NCBI GenBank assembly: GCA_008360975.2
Contig: CM039188.1
Coordinates: 25,881,944 to 25,945,943 of the forward strand
DNA: 64,000 nucleotides
DNA from: Lichenostomus cassidix
Taxonomy: Eukaryota > Chordata > Aves > Passeriformes > Meliphagidae
Reading direction: 5' to 3'
Position 1 is the stretch's first letter. Every line of letters starts with the position of its first letter. The notes beneath the pieces are model-generated. The model made no database searches, had not been told where the DNA came from, and saw nothing but the letters and a program-made list of their open reading frames with translations. Position numbers and translations under genes: made by a program. Positions 48,201 to 61,300 of the stretch are shown here, one piece after another.

Positions 48201-51200
48201 ATTAATACCCATTTCTGAGAAGCAAGACTTGATAATTATCATGTAGTTCCCCAGTGTCATGCAACAACTATGTCAAAAGCCAACAGTTAAACCACGTGTC
48301 AGAATGAACTTGTATGTGGAGTCACCCCATGAGGACAGCTTTAAACCAAGCTGGAAAATTCTGAGGATTAGACAGTGTGTTTCCCACACTGTCATCAAGC
48401 TGTTGAATAAATCTCGTTGGCTTTTAACTAGAATAGACTCATGTATCTGAGGTCTCTTAATGCCCTCTGGAATCAAATTGCAATGATTCCTAAATTTTAA
48501 TGCAGATAATCAATTCTTCTAACACAGGAAAAAGTCCTAAGTGAATCTTTTACTTGTGTTTGCAAGATAATTTCCTATCAGAAGTTTTGGTTCTTTTTTT
48601 CATGTTGAAATCTTTACTTGCTTCTACTTTTTAGTTGCCTTGTTTGCATGACAAGAACTAAGAAATGAAACTTCCATAAGACACATGGCAGAAAAGCTTG
48701 CTACAGCTTAGTGAAACTGAAAATTTTTGTAAATTCACAGCTGTCTTTGGGCAAGAAATTATAAGAATTGTAATGATGAGCTCATTTTAAGTAAAGTATT
48801 AAAGAGGAGTCCTGAAGTTTAAGGAAATTTTAACTTCAAGCAGAGTAGTGCTGCAGCTTTTTCTGCCATGATTCAGACTGTATTTAGAAATGTCAGCTTA
48901 GACCTACCTCCATTAATATACAGCAAAGCAAGAAAGTGCAAGTCAGCTAAGTGGAAGAGGAATTGAGTTTTACCATCTTTTCCTGAATTGAAAGTTTCCC
49001 AAATTATCCCCAGAAAATCCTTGGAGAGGTATAAGAAAAGCCACAAGGAAACTGTTTCTGAGCTAAGAAGTCAAAGAAGCCCAGCTGATCCAAACAAAGG
49101 ATTCTTTACATGCTAAAAAGAGGGATTCAGCAGGTGGTCACATTGCTTAGGCTCTGTGAAAGGAAACTGAAAAGGCAGGACTACATCAAGCATGGACGTG
49201 ACATGACTATTGCATTTTGCATTTGACATAATGGATATCTTCAGCCACAATGGCCAAATCCATGGCACTTTTGCTTTCCAAAGAGCATGAAGGACCTTTT
49301 TTTTTTTTTTTTTTTTTGGAAGGAACTGAAGGAAGATTCCACATTAATTTTGATGCATTGTGCACTGCTTCCAGAGAATGGAAAAATAAGATTATGGGCC
49401 ACCTCTTCATTATGTGACCATTTCTCTAGTGATTAAATCTGTATCAATTGACATTTAGCATTTTGCAGGTGTTTTCACAGACAGGAATTGGTATGGGAGA
49501 AGAAAGGCAGGGGAAAAGCAGGCCTTGTATGTCTTATGATCTAGTTATAATTCCATTTAAAATGTTAGTGAACTATTGCATAGAAAATGGAAAGCCCAGA
49601 AAAATATATATAGTTATAAAGGAAATAACTAGTTATGTGAACCAGATCAAACCAATTCATTTTCTGCAACTGAAAGTCTGATCAGGAAAAATAGGCTAAA
49701 GGTCTGTTGTTGCCCTTCAAGAAATATAGCTTTAAGATTAAATTCATGCCTGAGCATAGAGAAACAATTTTGAAAAGTCAGAGTTTGATTTATTGTTCTC
49801 TGAAAGGTTGTGTAAAACTTCTTACTAAAGATCTCAAAGTTACACAAAGGTGTTTTGTATGATTAAAGGCAATCATAGTTCTCAAGGACTTTTAGAAGAT
49901 GCAGACATAGGTTTATTTCTTACTGTAAATTTTAGGTTTTCATTCTGAATAGACTGAACTTCTTGCATTAATTTGTTCAACATTTGCATTACAGACACAC
50001 ACTGATTCAGCAGTAGTGCAGGTGCAGATTTGCAGTATATGATATACACAGATTCTGCTCTCATCTATTAATATGTCAAAACAAGTAAACAAGATTTGAG
50101 AAAGCCTAGATATAACACTGTTCAATAAACTGTAGTTGATTAAAAAATGTCCAAAGAAGCCATTCTTTGGACACAAAGCTTGCAAGGTCTTAAAACGTGG
50201 TCCTGCAATGGAAAGGAAAAACCAGACTAAATTAAAGCAAATATTTAGTTTCCCAGTAAACAACTTTTGTTAAGCTGCAAATATTAGATGAATTTCAGTC
50301 ATTTATTGGGATTTCAGTAATTTATTATTTGGGATTTCAGTCATTTATTTTGAGGAGAATAGGCTAGGTAGAAGGGTAGGTGGGTTTGCTTGTTCTCTTG
50401 TGCTACAAATCCAGTGTATCTTCAATGAATTTTGGGGACAAGCAGAATTTCTGACTCCTAAACACAATTTTAGTTGTGCATAATCACAACAGCTTCAACT
50501 TTTAAGTTAGAAATTAATATATACCCACATAGATGTGCATCTCTTTCTCCCCTCACAGGTTCCTTTCTCTTTGTATTTCCACTTTGCTTGCTCACAGTAG
50601 CCACAGTATCAGAAGTCTCAACTCAGAACTTTCTGGCTCTTGGCAATTATTTTAGTCTTCATTTTACTGCAGTGCTTCTGTTTTATTTTTAATAGTATTC
50701 TAGAAATACGTAACAATAAAATAACAAAACTTGGAGATTGAAGAGAAGCTTATGCTGTGTTTTTGAAGTGTCTGAGAGAGTCCTGTACTTATATTTCGGC
50801 CAAGGTACATTACTTTTGTAGACTGGGGACCCCACAAACCAGTACAGCTCCTCCCAAGCTTTTCCAAAGGAATAGGAGGTTTACTGTAAATTGCATCAGA
50901 AGACAGAAAGTGGTGGGGTTATTAAAATTTACAATGTATTTATTAATGAGTTAACAGACTGACTATTGGTTAAACCTATTAGTGTATTGAATGGCAATTT
51001 GCTGCTAGCGATATAATTAGCTCCTAGCAAATAGTCTTTTCTAAAAAGTTAATCTCTGACTCTTCTGACAGATCCTAAGTACATGGTACTGTACACTGAA
51101 AAGATAAAAAACAATGCAAAAGCCCAAATGTTACGGGATACAATGCATACTTATTTTGAAATTACTTTTCTTAATCCTCTAGGGTAAAGCATATTGTACT

Positions 51201-53935
51201 CTTATCAATTTAACACGGAAATAAGGAGGGGCTGTTTGTAGACTGTATTAGGTTATCAACCACAAGTAACATTTGTAACATGTCTTTTCCAGAAAAGAAT
51301 GCTGTGTGTAAACTAACACATGTACACTCAGCTCAGCAGAGAAAATTTCTCAAAAGCAGCAATATTATCACGTGACAGTATTATGTGTTTAACAAGCTCT
51401 ACAATTGATGATAATGTAATGTCATAACAATATGATACTTACATTAATGTGTTCAGAGACACACAGACTTCCTCATAAACTTCATTGGTGGAATAAGTTC
51501 CAACAGATTTCCTACAACACCCAGTTTACCCACTTTTTGAGGCCTTCACCTCTGTATTTAAATACAGGAACTAATGAACAGTGAAGTATTACACGGTGTA
51601 AATTTGGGTAATATCTGTAGCAAAGTGCAGCTGAAAAGGAATATTTGTAGACAAAATTTGTAGCCACTTGATTCACCATCCAAACCACTTCATACAGAAC
51701 TTCCAGAAGAGATTTTCCATTCCAGTTCCCACTTAGACCTTCTTTAATTAGACATTTCCCAGCACAATAGTGCAGTTACATTGTAGGTGCAAGAAAAGTC
51801 TGATTTTTTTTTTTTTAGCCATTACGTGTCAGAGTTTATTCTGGAAGGTGTGCCATTCATGAATAGGTAAAATACTGTCATAACAAAAAATGTGTTACAA
51901 AATTCAGTTGCCAAGATCTCTCTGCTTGATTTTCATGTGCTTTAGAAAAAAAAAATAATTATATTGTCACTTAAACAGTGATGGGACATTAAAGCTCCCA
52001 AACATTTGCAAAAGATGTTGCAATTAAACATGAAAAAGGGAAAACTGCATTGATAACAATGAAGATAGCAGACTAAAAATGAAGGGCTTTCCTGGTATCA
52101 GAATATGTTTGCATTAAAAAAATATCTGCTTTAATTTTAAGAAGGATATTTTGACCTTATTCCAAGTTACATCAACTTAATTAGAGATTGTAGACAGAAG
52201 TAGGTATTTAAAAATAGTATCATTTTAATTAAAAAATCTTTTTCTTCCTGAAGTATTGCTCCCACACTGCTAGAATGCTGGCTGCTCTAAAAGCCAGTGA
52301 TTTTCATTATTAATCTAATCTATTTGTCAATAATTTGATCTGGAAAATTTGATTTAAAAGTAAGGGGGACAAGATCTGTTAGCATGAATTTTTTTCCAAG
52401 TATGTTCAAATCATCTTCCAACAGCAGCTATTCAACAAGGTAGCACTGTTCAGCTCAGGGTGGTAAATCCTCTACAGTGTTAGCTGCTTATTACTCTGAA
52501 AAAAAAATCTCCTGCCTTATCTATTTTTGTAATAATTCACATTTTCACCAAACTGGCATCCATGTGATCTGAAAGACACTAATAAGGCACACTTTCTACT
52601 CTACATTTAAGTGGTAAAGCTTTACTTAATATAACTGCTTCAGCAGTACACTTCAGGAAACATGGGCTAGCTGGAGGGAGTCCAAAAGAGAAAAAGAGTG
52701 ACTGGCAATTAGGAAACATGACCTACAAAAACCAACTGCAAAACCAGGTGTTATTTGAAGGAGAAAAAGAACTATGAAGAGTGAAAAAAAAGATTTTTTT
52801 AATGTTTATCATATAGTTGCACAAAAGGAAATAGAAGTCTTATGACTATGTCGAGTATGCAACTATTTAATATGCTTAATCTGCAGTAAGTCACATTTAA
52901 GGTAAATGTTGGGGTTTTTTTCTTATGATAAAATAGTCTAGTATTTTACACTAACTGCTATGATAATACCATAATCTTAACTGCATTTAAAAAAATTGCA
53001 TGCCAAAAATTATATGTGTATAACTGATCTTGGCTTTGGGCCACGGAATGACCTCTCCTAACTCTTTGTAGACCCTTTATTTTCTTTTGATTCTTGGCTA
53101 TCAAGTTATTTACAATAAACTTAGCTCCTTCTGTAAAAGTTCCAAGATCAGGCCCTAAATCTGTCATGGTGTTGATAATCATGACAATCAGAAGTGTAAC
53201 ACTTGTAAAACTGGAATGTTAAATCCCTTACCTCACAAAATGTCAGTGAGGATCTCCTTAAAAATGACCTTGTGATATGATCCTGACAAATCCCAGCTGT
53301 ATCTGAAATGGAAAGGTTATTTGATAGTGAACTTTATTTTAGTGTGGTGACTTCCGGCTGCTTGTAACAAAAATAAAGTGAATGGTACAGTCAAAACACC
53401 ATAATCTCCTGCAAGACCAAAACCAGAGTCGTATTTCATTTACTATTGCTTGTTTCAGATATATTTTGGTTTATTGCTTTCTGGTTTTTGAATGCTGAAG
53501 TTCATAAATCATGGTAAGGTCAGCTGCATTCTCTAAAGCATATAAATAATGCATAAAATGTACTTGTAAGGCTGTCCATGCCCAAAGAGAAAATCATCTT
53601 TGACTACATTACTTTTATTTTAGAACAAACTCTGTTTAAGTGCACACTATGTACTTGTACCTCCTCTTACAAGTTATATGGGCCTAGACTAACTCTGGCA
53701 GCTCAACTCTGCACATACAAAGAACAAACAGGGTATCACAGCATTCTAAGTAATACAATTGTTTTCTTTTCTGTTCCCCAAGCATTCTTCTGTTTCCCCA
53801 AGCTTTTTTCTGTTCTTCCCAGTCTTACACTAGCATTCACTCTGATTGAAAAAAAAGGGTTTTAAAAGTAGCATAAAAAAATTAGCATGGCTTTGGACTG
53901 ATTTAATAAGTTAATAAATAATTATTAATCTGGTC
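45291..53935. other. Gene-poor AT-rich interval, distal part
   Basis: No exon-like frame. It contains an A-rich run with scattered C at about 46660-46720, a poly(T) tract at about 49298-49318, and the tandem repeat at 50292-50350. Confidence 0.45.
50292..50350. repeat. Three imperfect copies of an ATTTCAGTCATTTATT unit
   Basis: Copies begin at 50292, 50311 and 50334, separated by GGG or an inserted TATTT. It is an AT-rich local tandem array. Confidence 0.7.
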
Positions 53936-53937
53936 AC

Positions 53938-53985
53938 CTTCACTGAACGCTTGCTTTGTGCTTTACAGGTGCTGTAAGGGACTGG
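53938..53985 (+). repeat. Possible MIR 5' segment (weak)
   Basis: CACTGAACGCTTGCTTTGTGC, followed by ACAGGTGCTGTAAGGG, resembles the MIR segment reading TTGAGCGCTTACTATGTGC and CAGGCACTGTGCTAAG. It is short, so chance similarity is possible. Confidence 0.35.
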
Positions 53986-56914
53986 TCATGTGTAACTAAG
54001 AATTCCTTCAGAGAGGGGCAAAACCTCCCTGCTGCTTTAGTCTGCTCTTATGCTAGTGGCATAGCCTCAGTGCAGGAGATGAGGCAGGATCTCTTCTTTC
54101 TCCACTGATTTCTGTGTGATTATCTCTGGCAACAGTTCCTGTCTCAGTCTCTGTAAACTGAGACTGAGGTAAAACCTGTGAATCAGGTACATATTCTGCC
54201 ATACTCCCTTGACAGCAATCAGATATCAGCATTTTCTGTCTCTTATTTCTTGTATTTCTCAAGATTGCAAATTACATCCCTAAATCTCCAGACTGACTTC
54301 CTAGGTAGCACTGATTCCCTTCCAATTCAAGATCCTCCTTCCAAGTTCCTCATCGCTGTAGATACCTTTTTTTTTACCTCTGAAACTACTATTACATGCT
54401 CCCTGCAGGAACAGTGGTGTGGGGGCATATTCCTTCTATCCATAATTTGCAGCCCTGCTAGGCCTTCCAGTTCCTCAAATGAATTTTTCCTGAACTGGCT
54501 TCTTATATGTTCATCTTGTAGTAATTTATACGGAGAAAAAAAATAAAAAGGGACAGAAGTGCTATGAACACTATGAAAGAAGTGGGTGTACAAATGGTGG
54601 GAAAAGAGCTAAATATCTGGGGTTTACATCACCAGCTTCTGGAACTAACTTCAGCTAATTTCTACTTAGAACAGCTCAGAAGGGAAGCTTGAATCCTAAT
54701 CTTTGAAAAGAAAAAATATTTACTGTTCAGTCATCCCACCACACTAACTGTTGTTTATGACTCTGGCAGTGACACACAGTGCCCTGTTACATTCTTAGTG
54801 GGTTAGGAACTAAAGATATGCATAAAAAATACTGTCCCTATCTCCAGGAATTTGCAGTTTAAAACATGCTATGGCAGGATAAAACAAGAGCCAGAGACAA
54901 ATTTTTCCATCTCTACTGAAATTTTACTTGCTTAGAAAGTAAAGGCATATAGAATAAAATAAATGCAATATAAATGACAATGAAAAGGAATTTTCTCCCC
55001 TAAATTGTTCTATAGAATTTTTCTTCCTAAAGTACTGAAGCAAAAAATATATCTGTAACCATGGAGATTATACCAGGCAACGTGCATAATAATTCAAAAT
55101 GTGGCATCACACAAATGTTCTTTGTCATGAGTGGATTACTACAAAGAAGTAGGTTTCCCCTAAACAATTTTTAGAAGCAGGGTAGATGTGGTTCACTTCT
55201 CAATCCTCTTTTTTTTGCAAGGGGAAAAGAGAAGTGTCAGTGGTTATACGCAGGAGAGCTGTATTCTGTTCAGTTTCAAAAGACTCAGCTTCCCAGGTTC
55301 TTGGTGGTTTTTAATTATAGATACAATTTGCTGAAAATGTTTCTCTTCTGTGAATGGTCAAATCAGAGCAACAAATCCACCGGAGTGCTCACATGGCAAG
55401 AAAGATGGCCATGGTGACACATAGTTACAGGATAAATAGTAAACAGTTCCAGTTAATGTTTTCTGGTCTTCTTGGGTTTGTTCATTTGTTTTTAGGACTA
55501 CATAAAAATGTACAAAATCTATATTAAAAACCATACCTGTTTAATCCTAGAAATATCAAGAATTGTCTAATTGTTAGCTATAAAACAGGATTCCTGTACA
55601 TTTGGCAATATTTGTTTCTCTGCTTATTCTTTCTCTGCATGGATGGCGTCAAATAGCAAATAGCTCTCAGTCTGCCAGCTTCCAGTGCAGGAAGAATATT
55701 GATGCAGTTCTTAGTCTGATACAATCTATAAGGCAGAGGGAAAGAATTGCTGCAATCAGGACCTTTCATAATACCTTAAATTCATAATTTTACTTTTCCA
55801 CCTAAGGAGTTAACTAAAATCTGGTGCTTTGAAGTTGTTTGAGTTAGGAAGAGAAACTGATGATGATGCAAGGATGATGTAAATCCTGTTTAGTTACAAA
55901 CAATGTAGAAAATGTTGTTTCCTTGAAAAGAGGAAAAATTCAGAAGATGCTTCCTTTTTATGCAGTCCTGAAGTACTCAGCTGTTTCTCAGAGCCACAAC
56001 TACTTTTTTTCCTGCCTCTGCAACTCCTTTTTTCCAATTCCTGGCACTTCTTCCCAACCCTGAAATTACAGATTTTAGCAAATCTTTTTCAAATTCCTCC
56101 TCCATGGTTTTTTGCTTTGGCAATAGGCCATTGTTTCACCTATCACTTTTACAAGGATGAAGCTTTTTTTTTTTTTTTTTGCATTTATTTTAAGTGACAG
56201 GCCTTTTTTATGCTCTCCAACTTGAAAATGCAATTTCACCCAGTCATCAGTGGATAGAGCTAGAACGTAATTAATTCTTTCCCTTTCTTTTCTGCAGGAG
56301 GCCACATAGAGGCCCAATGTGAAAGCAGGAGTTAACACAGTTACTTAATGTATTACTTCTGTCCCAGAAGAGCTGAACCCCTGGAGATCAGTGGTAATCA
56401 TCCTTTCCATCATTTCCCAAAGTGGATGTTATCATGCAGAACATGTTTTTCTAGAAGGAATAATTTTTCCCAACATATTCACTCTTAAATTTAGTGTGTG
56501 GAATTCAAATAGGTCAACAATGAAACCTAGAAAAAATAAGAAAATTAAAGCAATGAGAGAAAGTATGTTTTCTTTTGTAACCAGCAAGATAGTTGTGCCT
56601 GACTGATTAGTAACACTAGAGACGGCCAGAGAGAATTTGGATTTGGGAAGAGATTAAGATTTGAAACAATAATCACAGTAAATACAGGAATAGCCATTAT
56701 TTTCTTTTCCTGAGCAGTGAAAACTGCTCTGTGCTGCACACACGACAGTATTGCAGCTCAATGATTTAATAAAGCACTCAGCACTCCCAAATCAGGGACA
56801 CTTCCATTCCTTTGCATTCTGACTTCGCACTTAATTTCTGCATCCATTGGTAGAATTTGCACTAAAATATGCCATGTATTTAAGACAGAACCCTTCCTAG
56901 CCTCTTGTCTTCCC
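53986..56914. other. No gene recognised
   Basis: AT-rich, with only short ORFs. It contains a poly(T) tract at about 56163-56180. The segment near 54780-54900 faintly resembles an old L3/MIR3-type repeat, but I do not assign it. Confidence 0.45.
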
Positions 56915-57440
56915 TCTGCACTCAGGGTTGGTAAGGCCACACCTCAAATCCTGTGTCCCGTTCTGTCCCTCAGTGCAGGAAGGACACTGAGGAGCTGGAG
57001 TGAACCCAGAGAAGGGCAACAAGCTGGTGAAGGGTCTGCAGAGCAGGTCCTGTGAGGAGCGGCTGAGGGAGCTGGGGGTGTTTAGCCTGGACAAAAGGAA
57101 GCTCAGGGGGGATCTTCTCGCTCTCTACAGCTCCGTGAAAGGAGGTGTAGCCAGCGGGGGTCGGGCTCTTCTCCCAGACAGCCAGCGACAGGATGAGGAC
57201 AGTGCCTCAAGCACGCAAGGTGAGGTTTGGGTGGGAAAGAGGGAGGAAATTCTTCGCAGAAAGGGTACATTGGAATGGGCTGCCCAGGGAGGTGATGAAC
57301 TCACCGTCTCTGGAGGTGTTTAATGAAAAAACTGAACGTGGTACTCAGTGCCATGGTCTAATTGACGTGGTGCTTAGTCGTAGGCTGGACTCGAAGATCA
57401 CAGAGGTCTTTTACAACCTAATTGGTTCTGTGATTCTTTT
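56915..57440 (+). mobile_element. CR1 LINE 3' end, comparatively well preserved
   Basis: A long near-consensus avian CR1 3' segment: GGCCACACCTCAAATCCTGTG, GAAGGGCAACAAGCTGGTGAAGGG, GAGGAGCGGCTGAGGGAGCTGGG, a GGAATGGGCTGCCCAGGGAGG block, and a terminal GGTTCTGTGATTCTTTT that matches the CR1 terminal repeats. The 5' end is truncated. It is less diverged than the other CR1 copies here, so it is probably the youngest insertion. It ends at the edge of CpG island 2. Confidence 0.93.
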
Positions 57441-58350
57441 GGGTCAAACCGCGCCTGCGGGGCTCTGCACAGAGCTCGGGGGCACAGTCAGAAGCAGCAG
57501 AGGGGAGCGCAGCCCGTCCCGCTGCTCGGGGCTGCAGCACGGACAGGACGAGGCTTCCCCCAGGACGCTCCGCCGCTCGCAGGGCGGGGCTCGCCCCTCA
57601 CGGCCCTCCCGCCGCGCCGCCCCGCCCTCCGGAGCTGATTGGCTCGCGAGCGCCACGTGACCGGCGGGCGGGCGCGCGCTCGCGGGGAGCCGGGCCCGGC
57701 GGGAGCGGCGCCGGCGAGGGCGGAAGTGCGCGGCGGGGGCGCGCGGGCGGCGGCGGTGCCCCCTCAATGAGAGCCGGGGCGCGGCGGCGGCGGGAGCAGC
57801 GGGGCCGGGGGGCACAGCCGGGACGGGAGCCGGGCTGGAGCCGCCGCGCAGAGCCGGGCCTTAGCCCCGAGGTGAGAGCGAGCAGCGACACCGGGATCCC
57901 CCAACCCCGGGCTCGTGGCGGGGTCAGCCGTCCCGGCCTCGCGCCTTCGGTGAGGGCGGGCGGCAGTCGGCGGGTCCTGGCCGCAGCCCGGCGATGTGGC
58001 TGAGCCCCCCGGTCTGCGCGCTGTGCGGAGAGGGTGGGGAGGAAGGTGCCGCCGGGGGTGCGGGGCAGCCCCTCCCTCTCGGGTGCGTGGGGCGAGGAGA
58101 GCCCTGCGGCTTCTGCCCGCCCGGGGGTTCCTCGGCCGCGGGAGAGCACCGGCGGCGGGCTGGGGCAGAGCGGGGGCAGCCGGTGAGCGTCGGGCCTGCG
58201 CGGGAGCCGCGGCGAGAGGCGAGAGGCCCCGCTCGTGGGTTCGGCCGCTCCTGCGGCTCCCGGCGGCTCGGGGCTGAGGTGGAGCCGCGGACCGCTGTGG
58301 CTCCTATCTACAAGTGGGACCCGGGGGAGGGAAGGGCGAGGAGGAGCTGG
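57430..58350 (+). promoter_or_regulatory. CpG island 2 with promoter-like sites
   Basis: Very high G+C and dense CpG. An inverted CCAAT box (GATTGGCT, 57637-57644), an E-box (CACGTGA, 57654-57660), Sp1-type GC boxes (near 57620) and an ETS-like CGGAAGTGCG (57721-57730) lie just upstream of a plus-strand exon. This is the usual arrangement of a broadly expressed TATA-less vertebrate promoter. The gene itself lies to the right and cannot be named. Confidence 0.75.
57735..57871 (+). other. Candidate first exon of a plus-strand gene
   Basis: The right boundary is the donor CCCGAG|GTGAGAGC, with GT at 57872-57873. The left boundary is assumed just downstream of the ETS-like site. An ATG at 57767 opens a frame of 35 codons that reaches the donor in phase 0, rich in Arg, Gly and Ala. 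This could be a coding start or simply GC-rich 5' UTR that happens to be open. Other possible donors (57952 and 58182 areas) exist. No following exon was found in the window. Confidence 0.45.
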
Positions 58351-61300
58351 CCTTGAGCGTTAGTTCCTCTGGCGGATCCCACCCGTGCAGGCTGCCCTGC
58401 CTTCCCTTGCTGCCCTCGGATAAGTGATAACATTTCGTCTGTGCGAGATAAACAGAGAGTTTGGGATGCTGTTGGTCTCAGCTGAGACAGAAGTTCCTGG
58501 AGGATCTTGTTTTATCTGGGTAGGTTCTCTCTGTGTCCGTCTTCATCCTTCCAGCAGCCTTACCGGTGTAGATCTTGTAGGAAGAGAAGGGTGGTGCCTG
58601 AGCATGACCTTACCTGGAGAAGGGCAGGGAGAGAGGTGAGACAAAGCAGCCCAGTCATGTTTGCCGAAGAGCTGGTGGAGGCCTAGCTCGGTCATTCTGC
58701 TGGAGCCCTGTTGAATCAATTCTGTTCCGAGAATTGGACACTTAGCCTTGACTATGCTTAGGTGTTTTCATGATGGAAGGGAACAAGGCGACTGCACCTG
58801 CACAAGGGGCAGCCTTGCTGTTTTCAAAGCTAAAGTCTGCAGTCTGAGTAGTTTTGGTTTTTTTTTTTTTTTTAACTGTTCTAACATTACTTCTCTAGTT
58901 CCAAGATCCTTGTTTCTCTTCTGAGGTACAGGGAAGTGCCTGTTTGTTCTCATCCTCAGAGACATGATTTTCAGTAAAAGCTGTCTTTTTTTTAATGTCT
59001 TAAACACTCCACCCCCATCCCAATTAAAGTTGTCAAAGTGAGGGTAGCAACCAGCAACTGGGAACCAGACCTGTGGTTCTTGGAAGTGATTTGCTTGAAG
59101 GCTGAAAACAATTTTATTAGAGAATTTAACAGCAACAGCTCAATCTTACTGGACAATAGCTTTACACTTATTCATGTATAGCAGACTTGCTAGAATAATT
59201 TTAACTACTTAGAGTTTTGCTTATGATCAGCCAACTTATCATGAAATACTTTGCATTTGTTTCCTCTATGAAATACTTTGTTTAGGAATAGAGTAGCCTT
59301 CAGACTAGTCCTGTAAACAAGTTGCTGTGTTAGACTTTTAGCAGTAAATTGTTTATTTTCACTTCTTTTGTAGTAAGCCAACTTGATTCTGTTTTGCATG
59401 CCTCGAAGAAAGTGAGGCTGACCTATTTTTGCTGGTGTTATATATATACTGCAGAAGAATTTTTAGTCTAAAGATTTAGCTGGAATGCTTTACAAAAGCT
59501 CTTAACTGAAAGCTTAATTTGACCAGACAATATCCTTTCTTGGCCATCCTTTAAAACTCTCAAACTTGTCTCTAATTGTCAGTGCAGTGGTACTGGAAAT
59601 TTGGGTAGAAGAGCAGTCGAGGCATTTTGATCAAATCGACTCAGTAATGATGGGACACTGCCTGGACAGCTTGGATGTGTATACTGAAATCCCAGATGAT
59701 TTATACTGTGATCTAATACCTCATTTGAGCTCTTAAGTTTTCTCAGTTGCTTAATTGATTGAACTGTTATTTGATCAAATGCTGGATAAAATGCTGGGAA
59801 GTGTTGGGGTCTAAGCTCCACAGGGAACAAAAGTGTCTTGTGAACAGAGCAGAAATGGTCATGTGAAACAGCAGAACCAGCCCTAGCTAGCATGATTTGG
59901 GAATCTGGTTCATAGTTTGTTCTTATTCTGTAAACCTGTTCACTTTCTATGCAGTGGATAATCGCATGTTAACTCAGTCATTTCTTACTGACTAGATTCA
60001 AGCTCCATGTGACTGATTAAATGAATTGCTTTCTATTGCACAACGAATTCATGTGAATTAATAGCCTCTCTTAGCAGGGCTACTGAAGGAGCCTGTTTCT
60101 CATGACAGCTGTGCAGGCACTGAGCACTCTGGGAGTGCAAGTGCACAGTGGCATCGAGACAAACAGTGCCTAAGGTCAGTAGGTGTCTTGTGCGAGTTGC
60201 TGTAGCTAACAACTCAGGATGGGAGTGGTGATCTCTGGGGGTTTGAGTGAAAGGCGGTGGCTGGGGAGGCCACAGAAGTGGATAATGTAGGTGCTTGCTG
60301 CTTTTCACTCCCCATATGCCTGACTTCAAGTAACTGCATGACTGGTTAGGAGAGGTGCTGATGCTAATTATGAGCCAAGTTGGATAGCAATTTATATTCT
60401 AAAACTCATTCTGTCTTGAGTTGGAAGTTTATCTTGCTGATAAAAACCTGCAGTTCTTTAGGTTTTCTCCATCCACCTTCAAGCCCCATGGCTCTACTAA
60501 TTGTTCTGGACCACTGTCAAGCTGTGGTGATAAAGTTGCATTGCTTGTTGCCTGCTATTGCATGGAGCAACAAGGTCAGCAAACACTCTCGACTGTTTCA
60601 CTTTCCTAGTGGTGATAGTCAATTTTGTGGCTTTTGTTGTACGAAACAGTTGATGTTTGCCTCTTATCAAGAGGCTAACGTACATGTATTTAAAAAGTCC
60701 TTGTTAATGCCTACTAAGGAGCAATCATTTTGTTGGTAGTTCTTTTAGCCCATGAAACAAGACTAACCAACTTTCTTCCATGCCTGCCCCAGAAATATCA
60801 AGTTGTCATTTAAGCAAGATAAGTCTGTATAAGTCATGCTTTATCTCTTCATGTACTTCCAAATACTGCTTTAGTAGTAATATTAGAGGATCTGTTTTGT
60901 CTCTTGTGCTTGAGATGTGCAAATATATTTTTCAAGACCTGTCAGAATGAAAGTCATGGAGTCATGTAATGTGAGAGTGTTATTTAGGCTGATGTGTAAG
61001 TAGCTACTTGAATCTTTATGGTAACAAAGTACTTGCTTAGAGCTTCAACTGTTTCTATGGAACCGTGGACCCATAGCCTTCCTTGCTGAAGTTGTTGACA
61101 AAGGAATAATGGTTGATTACATGAATACGAGACTTAATGGAAATGCAGTCCTGACTAGGAATCTTTGCTGGATCACAAGTCAAAGACCGAAAAATCAGTT
61201 CTGGGATTATGAGCATTTGTTAAAGTCTTAATCCTGTCAGCTGTAACTTTGTGAATTAGTGTTGCTGTCAGTTGAAGTGATTAGTGTGAAATGTTTTAGG

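Noticed and set aside
54780..54900. Possible L3/MIR3-type repeat
   Set aside because: Only one short phrase resembles the family and I could not order further segments.
57193..57660. 155-codon plus-strand ORF
   Set aside because: Its first two thirds are the noncoding CR1 3' region and the rest is CpG island sequence.
57444..58356. Long ORFs in CpG island 2
   Set aside because: Same compositional artefact. Only the 35-codon frame ending at a good donor was kept, with low confidence.
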